Positions 39,501 through 54,500 of a stretch of DNA of 64,000 nt are shown here, piece after piece. How positions within the stretch are numbered: position 1 is the stretch's first letter; each line of letters begins with the position of its first letter. Both the position numbers and the translations under genes were made by a program. Source of the DNA: Dallia pectoralis (lineage: Eukaryota; Chordata; Actinopteri; Esociformes; Umbridae). A model generated the notes under the pieces. It saw only the letters and a program-made list of their open reading frames with translations, did not search any database and was not told the origin of the DNA. The stretch is taken from NCBI GenBank assembly GCA_029465975.1, contig CM055745.1, positions 12,498,312-12,562,311 on the forward strand. The letters are read 5' to 3'.

Positions 39501-42500
39501 ACATCCCTGTACCAGTTATGTTACAATACCGGTGAGATGTAAGGAAGCACAGAGCGAGGCCCAAGTGCCATTAGCATAAATACTCTCCTTTATTTGGCCT
39601 CTACTACTAATTAATAAATGTACCCACTTGTACACACAAAAATAACAAAAGGTGCATCGTAGCTTAACTACTCCACGGAAGGCGAGAATATACAAAATAC
39701 AAACACTCACAATACGGACATGTAACATACAACAATTCCACACAAAGACACGACAAAACACATGGAACATATATTGTAATAATCAGGGAAATTGACACCC
39801 AGTGTGAGTGTTATGGTGACTTCTTTAGTGGTATAGCCACCGCCCAAGATTGACACGAGTTTCGGACGCACACTGTTTCAGTTATTTCATTTTCTTCTTT
39901 GGTTGAACACAATATCAGGGTGTATACAGAGAAAATACTTATTATGTGTTTGTGGCCGTTTGTGTGGTCAAAAACATTACCGTCACCCATCTATCTTGGA
40001 CTCCTTCTGCCGTTCAGCAGTAATTGTCTCACCTTAAACACCTGTGCACCTTGCCATAGTAATTGTCTCACCTTAAACACCTGTGCACCTTGCCATAGTA
40101 ATTGTCTCACCTTAAACACCTGTGCACCTTGCCATAGTAATTGTCTCACCTTAAACACCTGTGCACCTTGCCATAGTAATTGTCTCACCTTAAACACCTG
40201 TGCACCTTGCCATTACTTAATCAACAAAAAGGCTGTATCCCACATTTGTAAACCTAAAAGTATTGTTTCATTATAAATGTCGTATTTAGAAAATAAACAG
40301 CATAAATGAAAGGGACCGGCAAATGGCTGTAACAGTGAGTATCCTGGGACAAGACAATTATGTGACACAGAGGGTTACGGTGGAGCTAGAAGACCAGTGA
40401 GAAGGGGAGACCGGCCTCAGAGGGTGGGAGCTCTGACATAGTGACAGTTAAAGTTAAGACATGTGAAATTAGAAAAGTAACACAGAGATATATACTTCCA
40501 CACACGAATGTACATGTAGTAAAATATGTATATTTACATTAAGTTAAGCACCCGGGTTCAATTCAAATGTGTTCTTTCAGCCCCAATGCCACAGGAAACC
40601 TCGACCCAACGACTCCACAGAGGCTCAGTTTACCCATATCCCAGGTTCACCATCCACAGGACTAGATGTGCCAAGAGACCACCTTTTGTGTGGGCAAAAT
40701 GTTTCAGAACTGCATTTGCATTCATTTATATATTTTCTAGAATAACTTTAATTGTAACAAATTGTCACTAAATGTATAAATCTATTCCACTCTCCGCCAA
40801 TAATATATAGAAAACTTTTCAGAGACAGTGCGATTTTATTCTGTCTCTGCGTTCCAATTGAGCCAAGATTATATGCTTATTGTGATTTCTGACGTAATTT
40901 TCGAGAACATTGCCATCAAAAACCAAAATGCGCAAAAACTGGCTCTCAGATTGAATCCAGGCCCTTGTCATTGGGTGCCAGAAATATGGAACCTAATACC
41001 AAACTTTAAATAAAACGCTATAAATGAAATGTGTCAAAATATTTTTTAAACCGGGGGACAAGAAATATTAGGTGCTTTAATTTCGAACGCAGAAAAGAAT
41101 ATGCTTTCATTTAAAAGGTTACATTCTCGACAGTCACCTAAAATAAAATATTTGCTTGACTATACAGCCAAATGTATCATATTAAAGTCCTTGTTCAAAT
41201 ACATATGTAAGAAAGGGGTGACGTTTCGAATCTGAAAACGGGGGAGCCACAGAGTGAGTGGGCGAGAAGCTGTCAACACAAAAAAGCATTAGAGAGACTT
41301 TTGTACTTGCGGAATGCATAAGTGCTTGTGAGGGATTGTGTCTTCTGAGGAAATGAGGAAGAGGAAGGAGCTGCACCTGCCGAAGAGCTCCTCAGCGAGT
41401 CAGTCACCCGCTGGGGTGGGAGGCGGGAGAGGAGAGGAAGGAAAGAAGAGAACAGGAGAAGAGGCACATGTGGGAGGATGGGAGGAGGGTGGGGGGGCAT
41501 AGACAGAACGGGAGAGGAGAAGTGGGGAGAGAAAGGGACAGAGCAGGACAGAGGAGAACATGAGAGGAAAGCCGCGCTGGAGAAACACAGCTGTGCCGCG
41601 CGGTTCAGAGCCGAGCGCAGACGCCTCAGAGAGCAGCCTCCTGCATCGCTCAAAGCCCACCCGCTAATTCTCCTATTTAACACTCGACACAAACCGCAGA
41701 ATGCTGCCATTCTCACCGCCGCTCCACTAGAGCTGTTAATCACATGTAAATTAGGCACATTGATAACGAGCTGCCAGAAGAGGAAACTCCTCTAATTACT
41801 CGAGCCAGTTCTCTAGGAACAGAGACACCAGAGGAGCGCTGAGGCAAGTAGCATCATACCCCACAAACGGGTCTGAAAGGGAGGGTTTGCCAAGAGAAGA
41901 GGGCGCGATTGCATTAAATGAGAGTCCCGGTGAAATGTAAAATAGAAGTTTGTTTTGGTTGGCGAATTTTGTCATTGGATTTATGTTTTTGAAAGAATAA
42001 TTAATAGGAAGGAAAGTAAGTCGGGCCATATATTGGCTTTTTAAAAACTCTCTGTATTTTTTATGTTTTTAAATACTTTTCTACACTTCTGCAATCACAC
42101 AACAAGGAGTACGTATTTTTAAAGACGATGGAATTCAGGAAGCCTAATAAATATTACATGTTTTAATGAATACTAATAATATTACGACATTCGCTATCAA
42201 AAGCAATCAAGCGGTGCTGAGGCGATCATAACAGCCGCGGTTTGGGTCCTGGTTGTGCTAATTATCAGCATGGGCAAGGAGTCTGAGAGGACAGGTGCAT
42301 TATGGGCCAAGAGTCTGAAGGGACCGGTGCATTATGGGCCAAGAGTCTGAGGGGACTGGTGCATTATGGGCCAAGAGTCTGAGGGGACAGGTGCATTATG
42401 GGCCAAGAGTCTGAGGGGACCGGTGCATTATGGGCCAAGAGTCTGAGGGGACCAGTGCATTATGGGCCAAGAGTCTGAGGGAACCAGTGCATTATGGGCC

Positions 42501-45500
42501 AAGAGTCTGAGGGGACAGGTGCATTATGGGCCAAGTGTCTGAGGGGACAGGTGCATTATGGGCCAAGAGTCTGAGGGGACCGGTGCATTATGGGCCAAGA
42601 GTCTGAGGGGACAGGTGCATTATGGGCCAAGAGTCTGAGGGGACCGGTGCATTATGGGCCAAGTGTCTGAGGGGACAGGTGCATTATGGGCCAAGAGTCT
42701 GAGGGGACCAGTGCATTATGGGCCAAGAGTCTGAGGGGACTGGTGCATTATGGGCCAAGAGTCTGAGGGGACCAGTGCATTATGGGCCAAGTGTCTGAGG
42801 GGATCGGTGCATTATGGGCCAAGAGTCTGAGGGGACAGGTGCATTATGGGCCAAGAGTCTGAGGGGACAGGTGCATTATGGGCCAAGAGTCTGAGGGGAC
42901 AGGTGCATTATGGGCCAAGAGTCTGAGGGGACCAGTGCATTATGGGCCAAGAGTCTGAGGGGACCAGTGCATTATGGGCCAAGTGTCTGAGGGGATCGGT
43001 GCATTATGGGCCAAGTGTCTGAGGGGATCGGTGCATTATGGGCCAGCACAACCAGGCTGTGGTATCGTCAGTTGAGATTTCTTTGACTGATCTCGCTCTA
43101 GATGCTCCCATAAGCGGTCTGGGAGCCTGAAAGTTAAACGGAGGTACTTACTGGTGGATCAGTGTAAAAAACAACAGAACAGCCTGACAGAAACAAATGC
43201 TATGAAGCACATATGAATATCCTCAACTGTCATACTCTAATATCTTATTTTTCAAAGCAACTCATGCAGTCATCTTTTAGATTTTCTGCGGGGAAAAAAA
43301 CAAGCAAAAAAACAAATACAATTTATGAAAATACAAGTGAACGCTACAACAAACGTACCAGCTTTTTCTTATGAGCAACCAATGCTTTTCTGAGTTTATG
43401 AGTGTTCTAGCACAACCACAAACAAATTACAAAAATTTTTGCGATAGAGCAAAACGTGGTAATCTTTCACATGAATCAGTGTGTACTGGCTCAGGATGTA
43501 ACGAGAGGCTGGAGGAGTGGAACCGGGTTGTAAACACGGGCCAGCTCGTCTTCTTTTATTGTATGTTCCTTACAGACCCCACTAAATAATGCCGACAACT
43601 GTGTATAATAGCACAGCAACTGTTTGTCCCCTTGCATAAATAGGTAGAACAGTGTTTAAATTACAGTCTGCCATTATTTTTCGGGAGGCAATTGAAAAGA
43701 GACGTGAAAAAATCGTTAAAACTGCCCAGGGCTTATACGCAGCGTTTCCCAGGTGCCGTTTCGAGAGGCATCCGTGGAAGTGAGACCTATTATCTTGGAT
43801 TAATGGAGCTGTCGTGAGAAGGATAACAAGACATTTTGAAGGAACGTACTGTAAGTTCACTGGATGATATGTGAAGCTGTTTAGTGGCATAAACAACTTG
43901 TGCTCCTGTAAACACACTCACAAATGTTTTGGCCTGCGACCCTACTTTAATGGAAATGGTCTTGCAACCAGGACATTAAAAAAAACGATCAGACCAAACT
44001 AATGACAATATATGTATAACCATATATGAGAAGATACATGTGGTTTCAAATGCTTTAGTTTCCACGATCCGTATTTACTTTCTTGATGACCTCACAGGCT
44101 GTTTTGTCCACCCTGATCCACAATGAATACTTCCTAAACATAGGAGTTGGTCATTTTTTGGAAATACTTAGATATCATAATTGTAACCGAACGACAAAAC
44201 TGTTTTTTTTAAAAACCTGCCTCATAATTTTTTGCATTAACTTAATTCGTTATTTTATTACAGCTTTATTGTCCTCTTTTGTAAATTGAATTACGTTCGT
44301 CAAGTTTAAAAGTCTATACATTTAAGAAGCTTATTAATTCATGCTAAAATAGCATATATCTAACAAACAAATATTTTAGCATGTGGGTGTATGCTTTTTT
44401 ATCTACTTGCGAACTTAAATAGCATTCAAAAGCCTACCCTCTTAAATTAAGGTACCCCCAGGATTTAAAGCACCCTATGGAATTAAGGTACCCCCAAGGA
44501 ATTAAAGCACCCTATGGAATTAAGGTACCCTCAGGAATTAAGGTGTGATTGGTTTGAACTTTATGTATGTGATGTTTGATGGAGCAAATTCTTGGCCTTT
44601 AGTTTAAAAGTTTAAAAACGAGAGCTATAAACCACCTAGGTAACAGTATTCTCTACTTGCGAGCATTACTAAACTTTGCAATATACAGAATAACAGTGGG
44701 TATTGGGAAAACAAAAAAGCCTAACCTAACCCTGGTGTGAGTAACAGGGGTGCCTATATAAACACATGATTAGTGCCCTGGTGTGAGAAACAGACTATAT
44801 AAACACATGATTAGTGCCCTGGTGTGAGAAACAGTCTATATTAACACATGATTAGGGCCCTGGTGTGAGAAACAGACTATATAAACACATGATTAGTGCC
44901 CTGGTGTGAGAAACATTCTATATTAACACATGATTAGAGCCCTGGTGAGAGAAACAGTCTATATTAACACATGATTAGTGCCCTGGTGTGAGAAACAGTC
45001 TATATTAACACATGATTAGTGCCCTGGTGTGAGAAACAGACTATATTAACACATGATTAGTGCCCTGGTGTGAGAAACAGTCTATATTAACACATGATTA
45101 GGGCCCTGGTGTGAGAAACAGACTATATAAACACATGATTAGTGCCAGGTTGGAGAAACAGTCTATATTAACACATGATTAGTGCCCTGGTGTGAGAAAC
45201 AGACTATATAAACACATGATTAGTGCCCTGGTGTGAGAAACAGTCTATATTAACACATGATTAGGGCCCTGGTGTGAGAAACAGACTATATAAACACATG
45301 ATTAGTGCCAGGTTGGAGAAACAGTCTATATTAACACATGATTAGTGCCCTGGTGTGAGAAACAGACTATATTAACACATGATTAGTGCCCTGGTGTGAG
45401 AAACAGACTATATAAACACATGATTAGTGCCCTGGTGTGAGAAACAGACTATATTAACACATGATTAGTGCCCTGGTGAGAGAAACAGTCTATATTAACA

Positions 45501-48500
45501 CATGATTAGAGCCCTGGTGTGAGAAACAGACTATATTAAAACATGATTAGTGCCCTGGTGTGAGAAACAGTCTATATTAACACATGATTAGAGCCCTGGT
45601 GTGAGAAACAATCTATATTAACACATGATTAGGGCCCTGGTGTGAGAAACAGACTATATAAACACATGATTAGTGCCAGGTTGGAGAAACAGTCTATATT
45701 AACACATGATTAGTGCCCTGGTGTGAGAAACAGTCTATATTAACACATGATTAGTGCCCTGGTGAGAGAAACAGTCTATATTAACACATGATTAGTGCCC
45801 TGGTGAGAGAAACAGACTATGTAAACACATGATTAGTGCCCTGGTGTGAGAAACAGACTATATTAACACATGATTAGTGCCCTAGTGAGAGAAACAGTCT
45901 ATATTAACACATGATTAGGGCCCTGGTGTGAGAAACAGACTATATTAACACATGATTAGTGCCCTGGTGTGAGAAACAGACTATATTAACACATGATTAG
46001 AGCCCTGGTGTGAGAAACAGACTATATAAACACATGATTAGAGCCCTGGTGTGAGAAACAGTCTATATTAACACATGATTAGTGCCAGGTTGGAGAAACA
46101 GTCTATATTAACACATGATTAGTGCCAGGTTGGAGAAACAGTCTATATTAACACATGATTAGTGCCCTGGTGTGAGAAACAGTCTATATTAACACAGGAT
46201 TAGTGCCCTGGTGAGAGAAACAGTCTATATTAACACATGATTAGTGCCCTGGTGTGAGAAACAGTCTATATTAACACATGATTAGAGCCCTGGTGTGAGA
46301 AACAGTCTATATTAACACATGATTAGGGCCCTGGTGTGAGAAACAGACTATATAAACACATGATTAGAGCCAGGTTGGAGAAACAGTCTATATAAACACA
46401 TGATTAGAGCCCTGGTGTGAGAAACAGTCTATATTAACACATGATTAGAGCCCTGGTGTGAGAAACAGACTATATAAACACATGATTAGAGCCCTGGTGT
46501 GAGAAACAGTCTATATTAACACATGATTAGTGCCAGGTTGGAGAAACAGTCTATATTAACACATGATTAGTGCCAGGTTGGAGAAACAGTCTATATTAAC
46601 ACATGATTAGTGCCCTGGTGTGAGAAACAGTCTATATTAACACATGATTAGTGCCCTGGTGAGAGAAACAGTCTATATTAACACATGATTAGTGCCCTGG
46701 TGTGAGAAACAGTCTATATTAACACATGATTAGAGCCCTGGTGTGAGAAACAGTCTATATTAACACATGATTAGGGCCCTGGTGTGAGAAACAGACTATA
46801 TAAACACATGATTAGAGCCAGGTTGGAGAAACAGTCTATATAAACACATGATTAGAGCCCTGGTGTGAGAAACAGTCTATATTAACACATGATTAGAGCC
46901 CTGGTGTGAGAAACAGACTATATAAACACATGATTAGAGCCCTGGTGTGAGAAACAGACTATATTAACACATGATTAGAGCCCTCGTGTGAGAATCAATC
47001 AATCAATCAATCAAATTTATTTATAAAGCCCTTTTTACAACAAAGTTGTCACAAAGTGCTTTTACAATCACCAGCCTGAATCCGACAGAGCAAACATCAA
47101 CAAGTTGAACAAAAAACAAGTTGAACAAGTTGATACACGGCGGCTAGGAGGAAAAACTCCCTGAAAGTCAGATTTAGGAAGAAACCTAGAGAGGAACCAG
47201 GCTCTGAGGGATCACCAGTCCTCTTCTGGCTGGGCTGGGTCAGTTTATGACAATAACAAGCGAGGTGTGAATATCTGAGAAACAAAATAGTCCGGGATGA
47301 CCGGGAGGGATGATGGGTGTGATAGGCTTGGAGGAAGAAGCTCCGGTTGCATCAGCTGTTCCGTCAGCCGCACAGTCAGGGGCCCCAGGGAGGATCCAGC
47401 ATATGCTCCAAGCTGGAGCGGTCCCCCTGACAGAAGTGGACACAAACACAGGGAAAGGTTGGACACTAGTTCCCGGGACAATAGTATACCGAACATAATA
47501 CTTTAAAAGGAGACAGGGGGGGTAGTGAGACAATGGCCATGAACGGGAAAACCCAGGACAAGTCCAGACAGATGTTAGTAGAGACAGGACACAGGAAAGG
47601 TTAGACACCCTGGTTCCCTAAGTCCCCGGCACCATAATATAGCAGCATAGATCTTAGAATGAGACAGGGGGGTCCAGTGAAGCTGTGGCCCTGAACAGGG
47701 TAAACCCCGAAACAGGGCCCAATAGGCCGGAAAACACCCACCCACTATGCCGAGCATCAACCCAGGGACGCCAATCGACCATGACCACTCGGGCAGGTTT
47801 AGTTTTTGCTCACAAAGTTACTCGAGCTGGTGGAACAAACAAGAGCTATAGCGAGCCAGTGACATCCACACCCCAAGGAGCATATGGGAGGTTTAGTTTT
47901 TGCTCACAAAGCTACTCGAATTGAGGCTGCAACGGAGCACTATAGCGACCCAGTGACTCCTCCCCACAGTTAACTGGGATAATCAGAGTTTAATTCACCA
48001 GCTACTCGGATTGAGCGAACAAAGGAGAGCTATAGCGAACCAGTGACTCCTCCCCACAGTTTACTGGGATAATCAGAGTTTAATTCACCAGCTACTCGGA
48101 TTGAGCGAACAAAGGAGAGCTATAGCGAACCAGTGACTCCTCCCCACAGTTAACTGGGATAATCAGAGTTTAATTCACCAGCTACTCGGATTGAGCGAAC
48201 AAAGGAGAGCTATAGCGAACCAGTGACTCCTCCCCACAGTTAACTGGGATAATCAGAGTTTAATTCACCAGCTACTCGGATTGAGCAAACAAAGGAGAGC
48301 TATAGCGAACCAGTGACTCCTCCCCACAGTTAACTGGGATAATCAGAGTTTAATTCACCAGCTACTCGGATTGAGCGAACAAAGGAGAGCTATAGCGAAC
48401 CAGTGACTCCACCCCCCAGGCAGCAGCCTGGAGGTATCGTTTTTGCTCAAAAAGCTACTCGAGAGGCAACAACAGGGAACCATAGTGAGCCAGTGACTCC

Positions 48501-51500
48501 ACCCCCCAGGCAGCAATCGAGAGGACACCCTAGGGGAGATGTGAACCCACAAGGCAAAGACAGCAGGGCAGAATGAGATCCGAGCCTTCCGTTCACCTTC
48601 GTACCCTGGGCCATATTACACTCAACCATAGACCTTACTGAAAATATATGTTTATAATTGTGATTTAAAGGTTTGAACAGAATCTACATTTCGAACCCAG
48701 ATTGGCAACTCATTCCATAATAGAGGAGCTCTATAGGAGAAGGCTCTACCTCCAGCTGTTTGTTTAGAAATTTTAGGTACAATTAGGAGACCAGCATCCT
48801 TTGATCTAAGGTTACGCGTGGGTATGTATGGCTGGACTAATTCAGCGAGGTAGGTGGGAGCAAGTTGATGTAAAGCTTTATATGTTAACAGTAGTACTTT
48901 AAAGTCTGCCCTAGCCTTAACAGGCAACCAATGTAAAGAGGCTAAAACTGGGGTAATATGGTCAAACTTCTTAGTTCTAGTTAAGATTCTAGCAGCCGTA
49001 TTAAGTACTAATTGAAGTTTGTTTATTGATTTATCAGGGTAACCAGAGAATAGAACATTGCAATAATCTAATCTTGAGGTAACAAAAGCATGGATTAGTT
49101 TTTCTGCATCAATTTTTTGATAAATAATTTCAGATTTTTGCAATATTCCGAAGATGGAAAAATGCTGTCCTTGAAATATATTTTATGTGATCGTCAAATG
49201 AGAGATCCGGGTCAAGGGTCACTCCAAGGTTTTTGACAGTTTTTTGTGAAATGACTATACATCCGTTTAGGTTCAGCGTAATGTCTGTCAATAAATCTCT
49301 CTGTTTCTTAGATCCTAAAACTAGCATTTCAGTTTTATCTGAATTTAGGAGCAGAAAATTCTCTGTCATCCACTTTCGTATATCTGAAACACAAGCTTTC
49401 ATAGTGGCTAATTTAGGGGCTTCTCCATGTTTCATAGCAATATACAGCTGCGTGTCATCGGCATAGCAGTGAAAATTGACATTATGTTTTCGGATTACAT
49501 CACCCAAAGGTAACATATAGAGTGAGAACAGAAGTGGTCCTAAGACTGAGCCTTGTGGAACACCAAAGCATACCTTTGATTTGTTAGAGGATAAGCCATC
49601 TACACAAACAAACTGAAGTCTATCTGATAAATAAGATCTAAACCAATCGAGAACATGTCCTCTTAGCCCAACAAGGGTCTCCAATCTTTCCAAGAGAAGG
49701 GAGTGATCAATAGTGTCAAAGGCAGCACTAAGATCAAGAAGCAATAGGAGAGATGCAGAACCTTTGTCAGAAGCAAATAAAAGGTCGTTTACCACCTTAA
49801 CAAGTGCAGTCTCAGTGCTATGATGGGGTCTAAAACCGGACTGAAGTTTTTCATATATATTATTTGTCTTCAGAAAGGCTGTAAGTTGTAGTGAGACAGA
49901 TTTTTCTAGGATTTTTGAAAGAAACAGGAGGTTTGATATTGGTCGGTAGTTTTTTAGGATGTCTGGATCTAAGTTACATTTTTTTTAGCAATTTTTAGTG
50001 AGGTTGGCACTGATCCGGAGGATAGGGAGCAATTTATTATGTTCAACATTGATGGGCCAAGCACAGGAAGTAACTCCTTAAGTAATTTAGTTGGAATTGG
50101 GTCTAGTTGACAGTTGGTTGATTTTGAACTATTTATTAATTTTGTAAATGTTTCAAGAGACACAGGTACAAAAGATTCAAGAGTCGCCATTGAAACTAAA
50201 TCAGGGCAGCTCTGCGGGCTCTCAGGACAACAAAGTGTTTGAGAACTGAGGCAGTTAAGGGTACAATTTGCAATTCATTTTCTAATGTTGATTATTTTTT
50301 CATCGAAGTAGTTCATGAATTCATCACAACTAAAGTGAAGACCCACTTCATTGAAACAGGGGAGAAACAGGGGAGACTCAGTGGCTGTAACATGGGATTG
50401 ATTTTGCCCTTCTTAGTACCAAGATGCTGCACGAGGTCTACAGCATCAAAACCTTGTCAGATGAGATGGAGAAGCTGAAAAGCCACCTCTCTAAGATGAA
50501 TTCGCCGACAGTGCTGTGTCACAACGATCTCCTGACTAAAAACATCATCTACAACCAGAAAGAGGGTGGGTGAGGAGAAATAATGGATCTCCATTTTAAG
50601 GAATTGAAATTGCACCAGGCAGACATGAGAACTTTACCAACGAATGTACATGTGTGGCTGAAAAGACAATGTGGCAGAGAGAACTAACCGGATTCCTTGG
50701 AAAAACTGATCGGGTATCAGATTTGTTCTGCCAATATAATGTAATAGACCATCGGTATTGGTGAGAATACAAGATTGCTATATTGAAGACTGAACAACTT
50801 TAATGTCTCTTTAATTCCAGTTATTTCCGTGAAATGGTCCAATTGCAGTACATGTTCCATTTTAACACTTTAGGAAAATGTGGTTTAAAAAACGGTTACA
50901 ATCTTCTCCACAACAGTACTTTCTTTAGTCCAGTAGATAAGTTCCCAACTAAGACTATTGCATTTGTTTTGGTAGAAAATACTGGGAATTGGTATACTTA
51001 TTTTTTGTGTGAAACAAAACTTGAAATGGCGCTTTTTCAGCCAAACGTCAGATTGGATGCAGTGCCCCTATAAGTAAAAGGTGTACCTGCATTTATGTTA
51101 TGTGTCAAAGCTTTCCTTGTGTTTGGTCTACAGGGTTACAAAGTATATGCACACTGTTGCATTAGTCTAAGGAAGACAATTTTAACACCATCAATATTTT
51201 GCTTTGTATTGTTAACAAAGCTGTTCCATTTGGACAATTTTTGACAGAAAAAGTATTTTTTCTGGCAGGCTGTTGAATTTTTTGCAAAAACATGAATAAT
51301 TTGTTATTCTATAACGTGGAGTCCAACACAGAACTGCCCCAGGGATGATCCTATGTACCAGACCAAGCTTAGTCTGTGTGACTCACTCCCAACGTTGAGT
51401 ACATGGGCTCCGTTTCAACCCGACCTTGATCAGCTTGTTTCGGGCTGTCAGAAGCTTGCTTTTGACTAGATCATTTAAGCTTATGAACCAGATGGTGCTG

Positions 51501-54500
51501 CCATTGTACATTGGACAATGGTAATTTTCTGGCAGATCCCTTGACTTTTAGTCGATGAGCTAAGTCTTCCTTGCCAAGAATTTATCTCGGTGACGACTTC
51601 ACTCAGTAGATGAGTGTCCATACTATCCGCTCCCAGGTTCCCATCTAGAGTGTATCCGAAATACTATAGAGCTCTTTAGTCTGTGAGCACTTCTGTCTGA
51701 AGACTAGTTTTGTTTCAATTTAGACCTAAACAAAATTGCATGTTTTCGAGAGATGTAGATGTTGCTGGTTGTCTGTGAGGCACAAATTAATTTTAGTGAG
51801 CTTAGAAAACTTGACACTTTCCGTCGTAGCTTTTTTGTTTGACACCAGATTAGCAAAGTGATTGCAACTTTTTTTGGGACTTTGCATTTACAGGTGTCAC
51901 AGGTGGAAACATACACATGTTACACATAATTCGTTTTTATTATTACAGACATATTATTATATATTTTTTTTTAAATAATTTTCTTCAGACAAAACAGATC
52001 AGCTCATTTGCAAATCATTAGACCAAAGATCAATGAACTCCCTGTGCAAACTGAGTTTTGTTAGTTTTGGGACTTATCTATTTGTTTATTAATCTTTTAG
52101 GCAAGGTGAGATTCATTGACTATGAGTATGCTGACTATAATTATCAAGCCTTCGACATAGGGAATCACTTCAATGAATTCGCAGGTAAGTATCGTAGTTT
52201 ACTTTTAATTTTCTCGCTAAGGTTGATTTAATGGAATTAAAATGATGTAGAACTCTACATTGAACTTAAAGCCAATCACATGAAATGACCATTGCACGTT
52301 CAAATTCATTTCTAAATGTTTCGATTTTCAGATTAGACATACTATTGTGTTGATCGAGCCGAATGTGTCCACGGAGAGGTTTTTATTTGAATGTGTGTTT
52401 GAGCTACCTCCTAGGTGTGAATGACACAGACTACAGCCTGTATCCGAGTCCTGAACTCCAGAAGGACTGGCTAAGAGCTTACCTGAGGAGCTATAAACAC
52501 AGTGTAAAACTGGAGGCCAAAATTACAGAACAAGAGGTTCAGGATCTCTATGTTCAAGTCTGCAAGTTCTCACTGGTGAGAGTAACCGGCACAGCACCTA
52601 TCTATTATTATATATATATCTACCTATCTAGTATTATATATCTATCTACCTTACCTCAAAACACAAATAAATTACACTCAGTGTACGATTATCAGCTGAC
52701 CACTATAATGCCCCACATGAGCAAAACAGTACCTATCTATTATTATATATCTATCTACCTATCTATTGTTATATATCTATCTACCTATCTATTATTATAT
52801 ATCTATCTACCTATCTATTATTATATATCTATCTACCTATCTATTATTATATATCTATCCACCTATCTATTGTTATATATCTATCTACCTATCTATTATT
52901 ATATATCTATCTACCTATCTATTATATATCTATCCACCTATCTATTATTATATATCTATCTACCTATCTATTATTATATATCTATCCACCTATCTATTAT
53001 TATATATCTATCTACCTATCTATTATTATATATCTATCCACCTATATATTGTTATATATCTATCTACCTATCTATTATTATATATCTATCTACCTATCTA
53101 TTATTATATATCTATCTACCTATCTATTATTATATATCTATCCACCTATCTATTGTTATATATCTATCTACCTATCTATTATTATATATCTATCTACCTA
53201 TCTATTATTATATATCTATCCACCTATGTATTATTATATATCTATCTACCTATCTATTATTATATATCTATCCACCTATCTATTATTATATATCTATCTA
53301 CCTATCTATTATTATATATCTATCCATCTATGTATTATTATATATCTATCTACCTATCTATTATTATATATCTATCCACCTATTTATTATTATATATCTA
53401 TCTACCTATCTATTATTACATATCTATCCACCTTTTTATTATTATATATCTATCTACTCTACAGCAAACCCAACTAAATTACACTCAGTTATTTCTTTGC
53501 CAGACAACTGTTGGTAGCGTGTAACTAAACTGATGCATCCTACTAACAGGAGATTTAACAGCTGACCTATTACTCTGAGAATGTAAATGAGGCACCTTGT
53601 ATAGGCAAAGTGCCGTATCTACATTTTGTTCATGAACTTTTAATGTTTTGTAGTTGTATTATAAATCAGAAGTGACTTCACCCCAATGCTTGATTACGAG
53701 GGGGAAGGCAAACAGTGCTTTCTTTGGGTAGACATTGTAAGGCCTTTCTGCAAATCACATTACACATATTTGTTATGTGCAAGCAAAATATACAAACAAG
53801 CTAGGCATCTACAAGCCCCATTCCGAAAAAAGTTGGGACAGTATGGAAACTGAAAATGCTTGTAAAAACAAAAAGTGCCTTACAAATGTACTTAATCAAC
53901 TGCATAGTTTTTTGAAGGTAAAAATGTATTTTGATATTTATGTATGCAACACATTTCCAAAAAAGTTGGAACAGGGGCAATGTGACTACTTAAAATATAA
54001 AGGTGATGTGAAACAGGTGAGTCAGTAGTGTAATCATAGTATATACAGTGCCTACAGAAAATCAGCATACCCTATGAAAACCCTTACGCAAAGAAAACAT
54101 CATGGTTGGAGAGGTGCCTTTAACTCTTGGACAAAGTTGTGGAAAGGCACATGTTAGGAGAAGGATACAAAAAGATATCACAGGCTTAAACTATCTCTCT
54201 GAGTACCGTTCAGAGCAGAAAATGACACTACCAACACATTACCTAGATCAGGCCGACCGTCAAAGCTGGATGACCGAGACAGAAGGATATTGATCAGGGA
54301 AACGACCAATAGGCAATTGGTTACTTTGAAGGACTGAGATTGGTCGATCTGTGCATGTGACAACAATCACACAAGCTTCACTCAACGCTGGCCTGTATGG
54401 TAGAGTGGCAAAAAATAAGCCTTATCTGAAAAAGGCCACACGGAGTCTTGTTTGCGCTTTGCAAAAAAAATAAACACTTGAAAGATTGTAATGCCATGTG

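Noticed and set aside
40548..40562. tRNA-like B box (GGGTTCAATTC) suggesting a SINE
   Set aside because: No A box at the right distance and no recognisable SINE body or tail.
41273..41758. 161-codon minus-strand open frame rich in Ser and Pro
   Set aside because: It is the complement of a purine-rich tract; the frame overlaps others and has no domain.
50570..50571. GTGAGG at 50570 as the exon 4 donor
   Set aside because: It adds four bases and breaks the frame into the strongly conserved exon 5.
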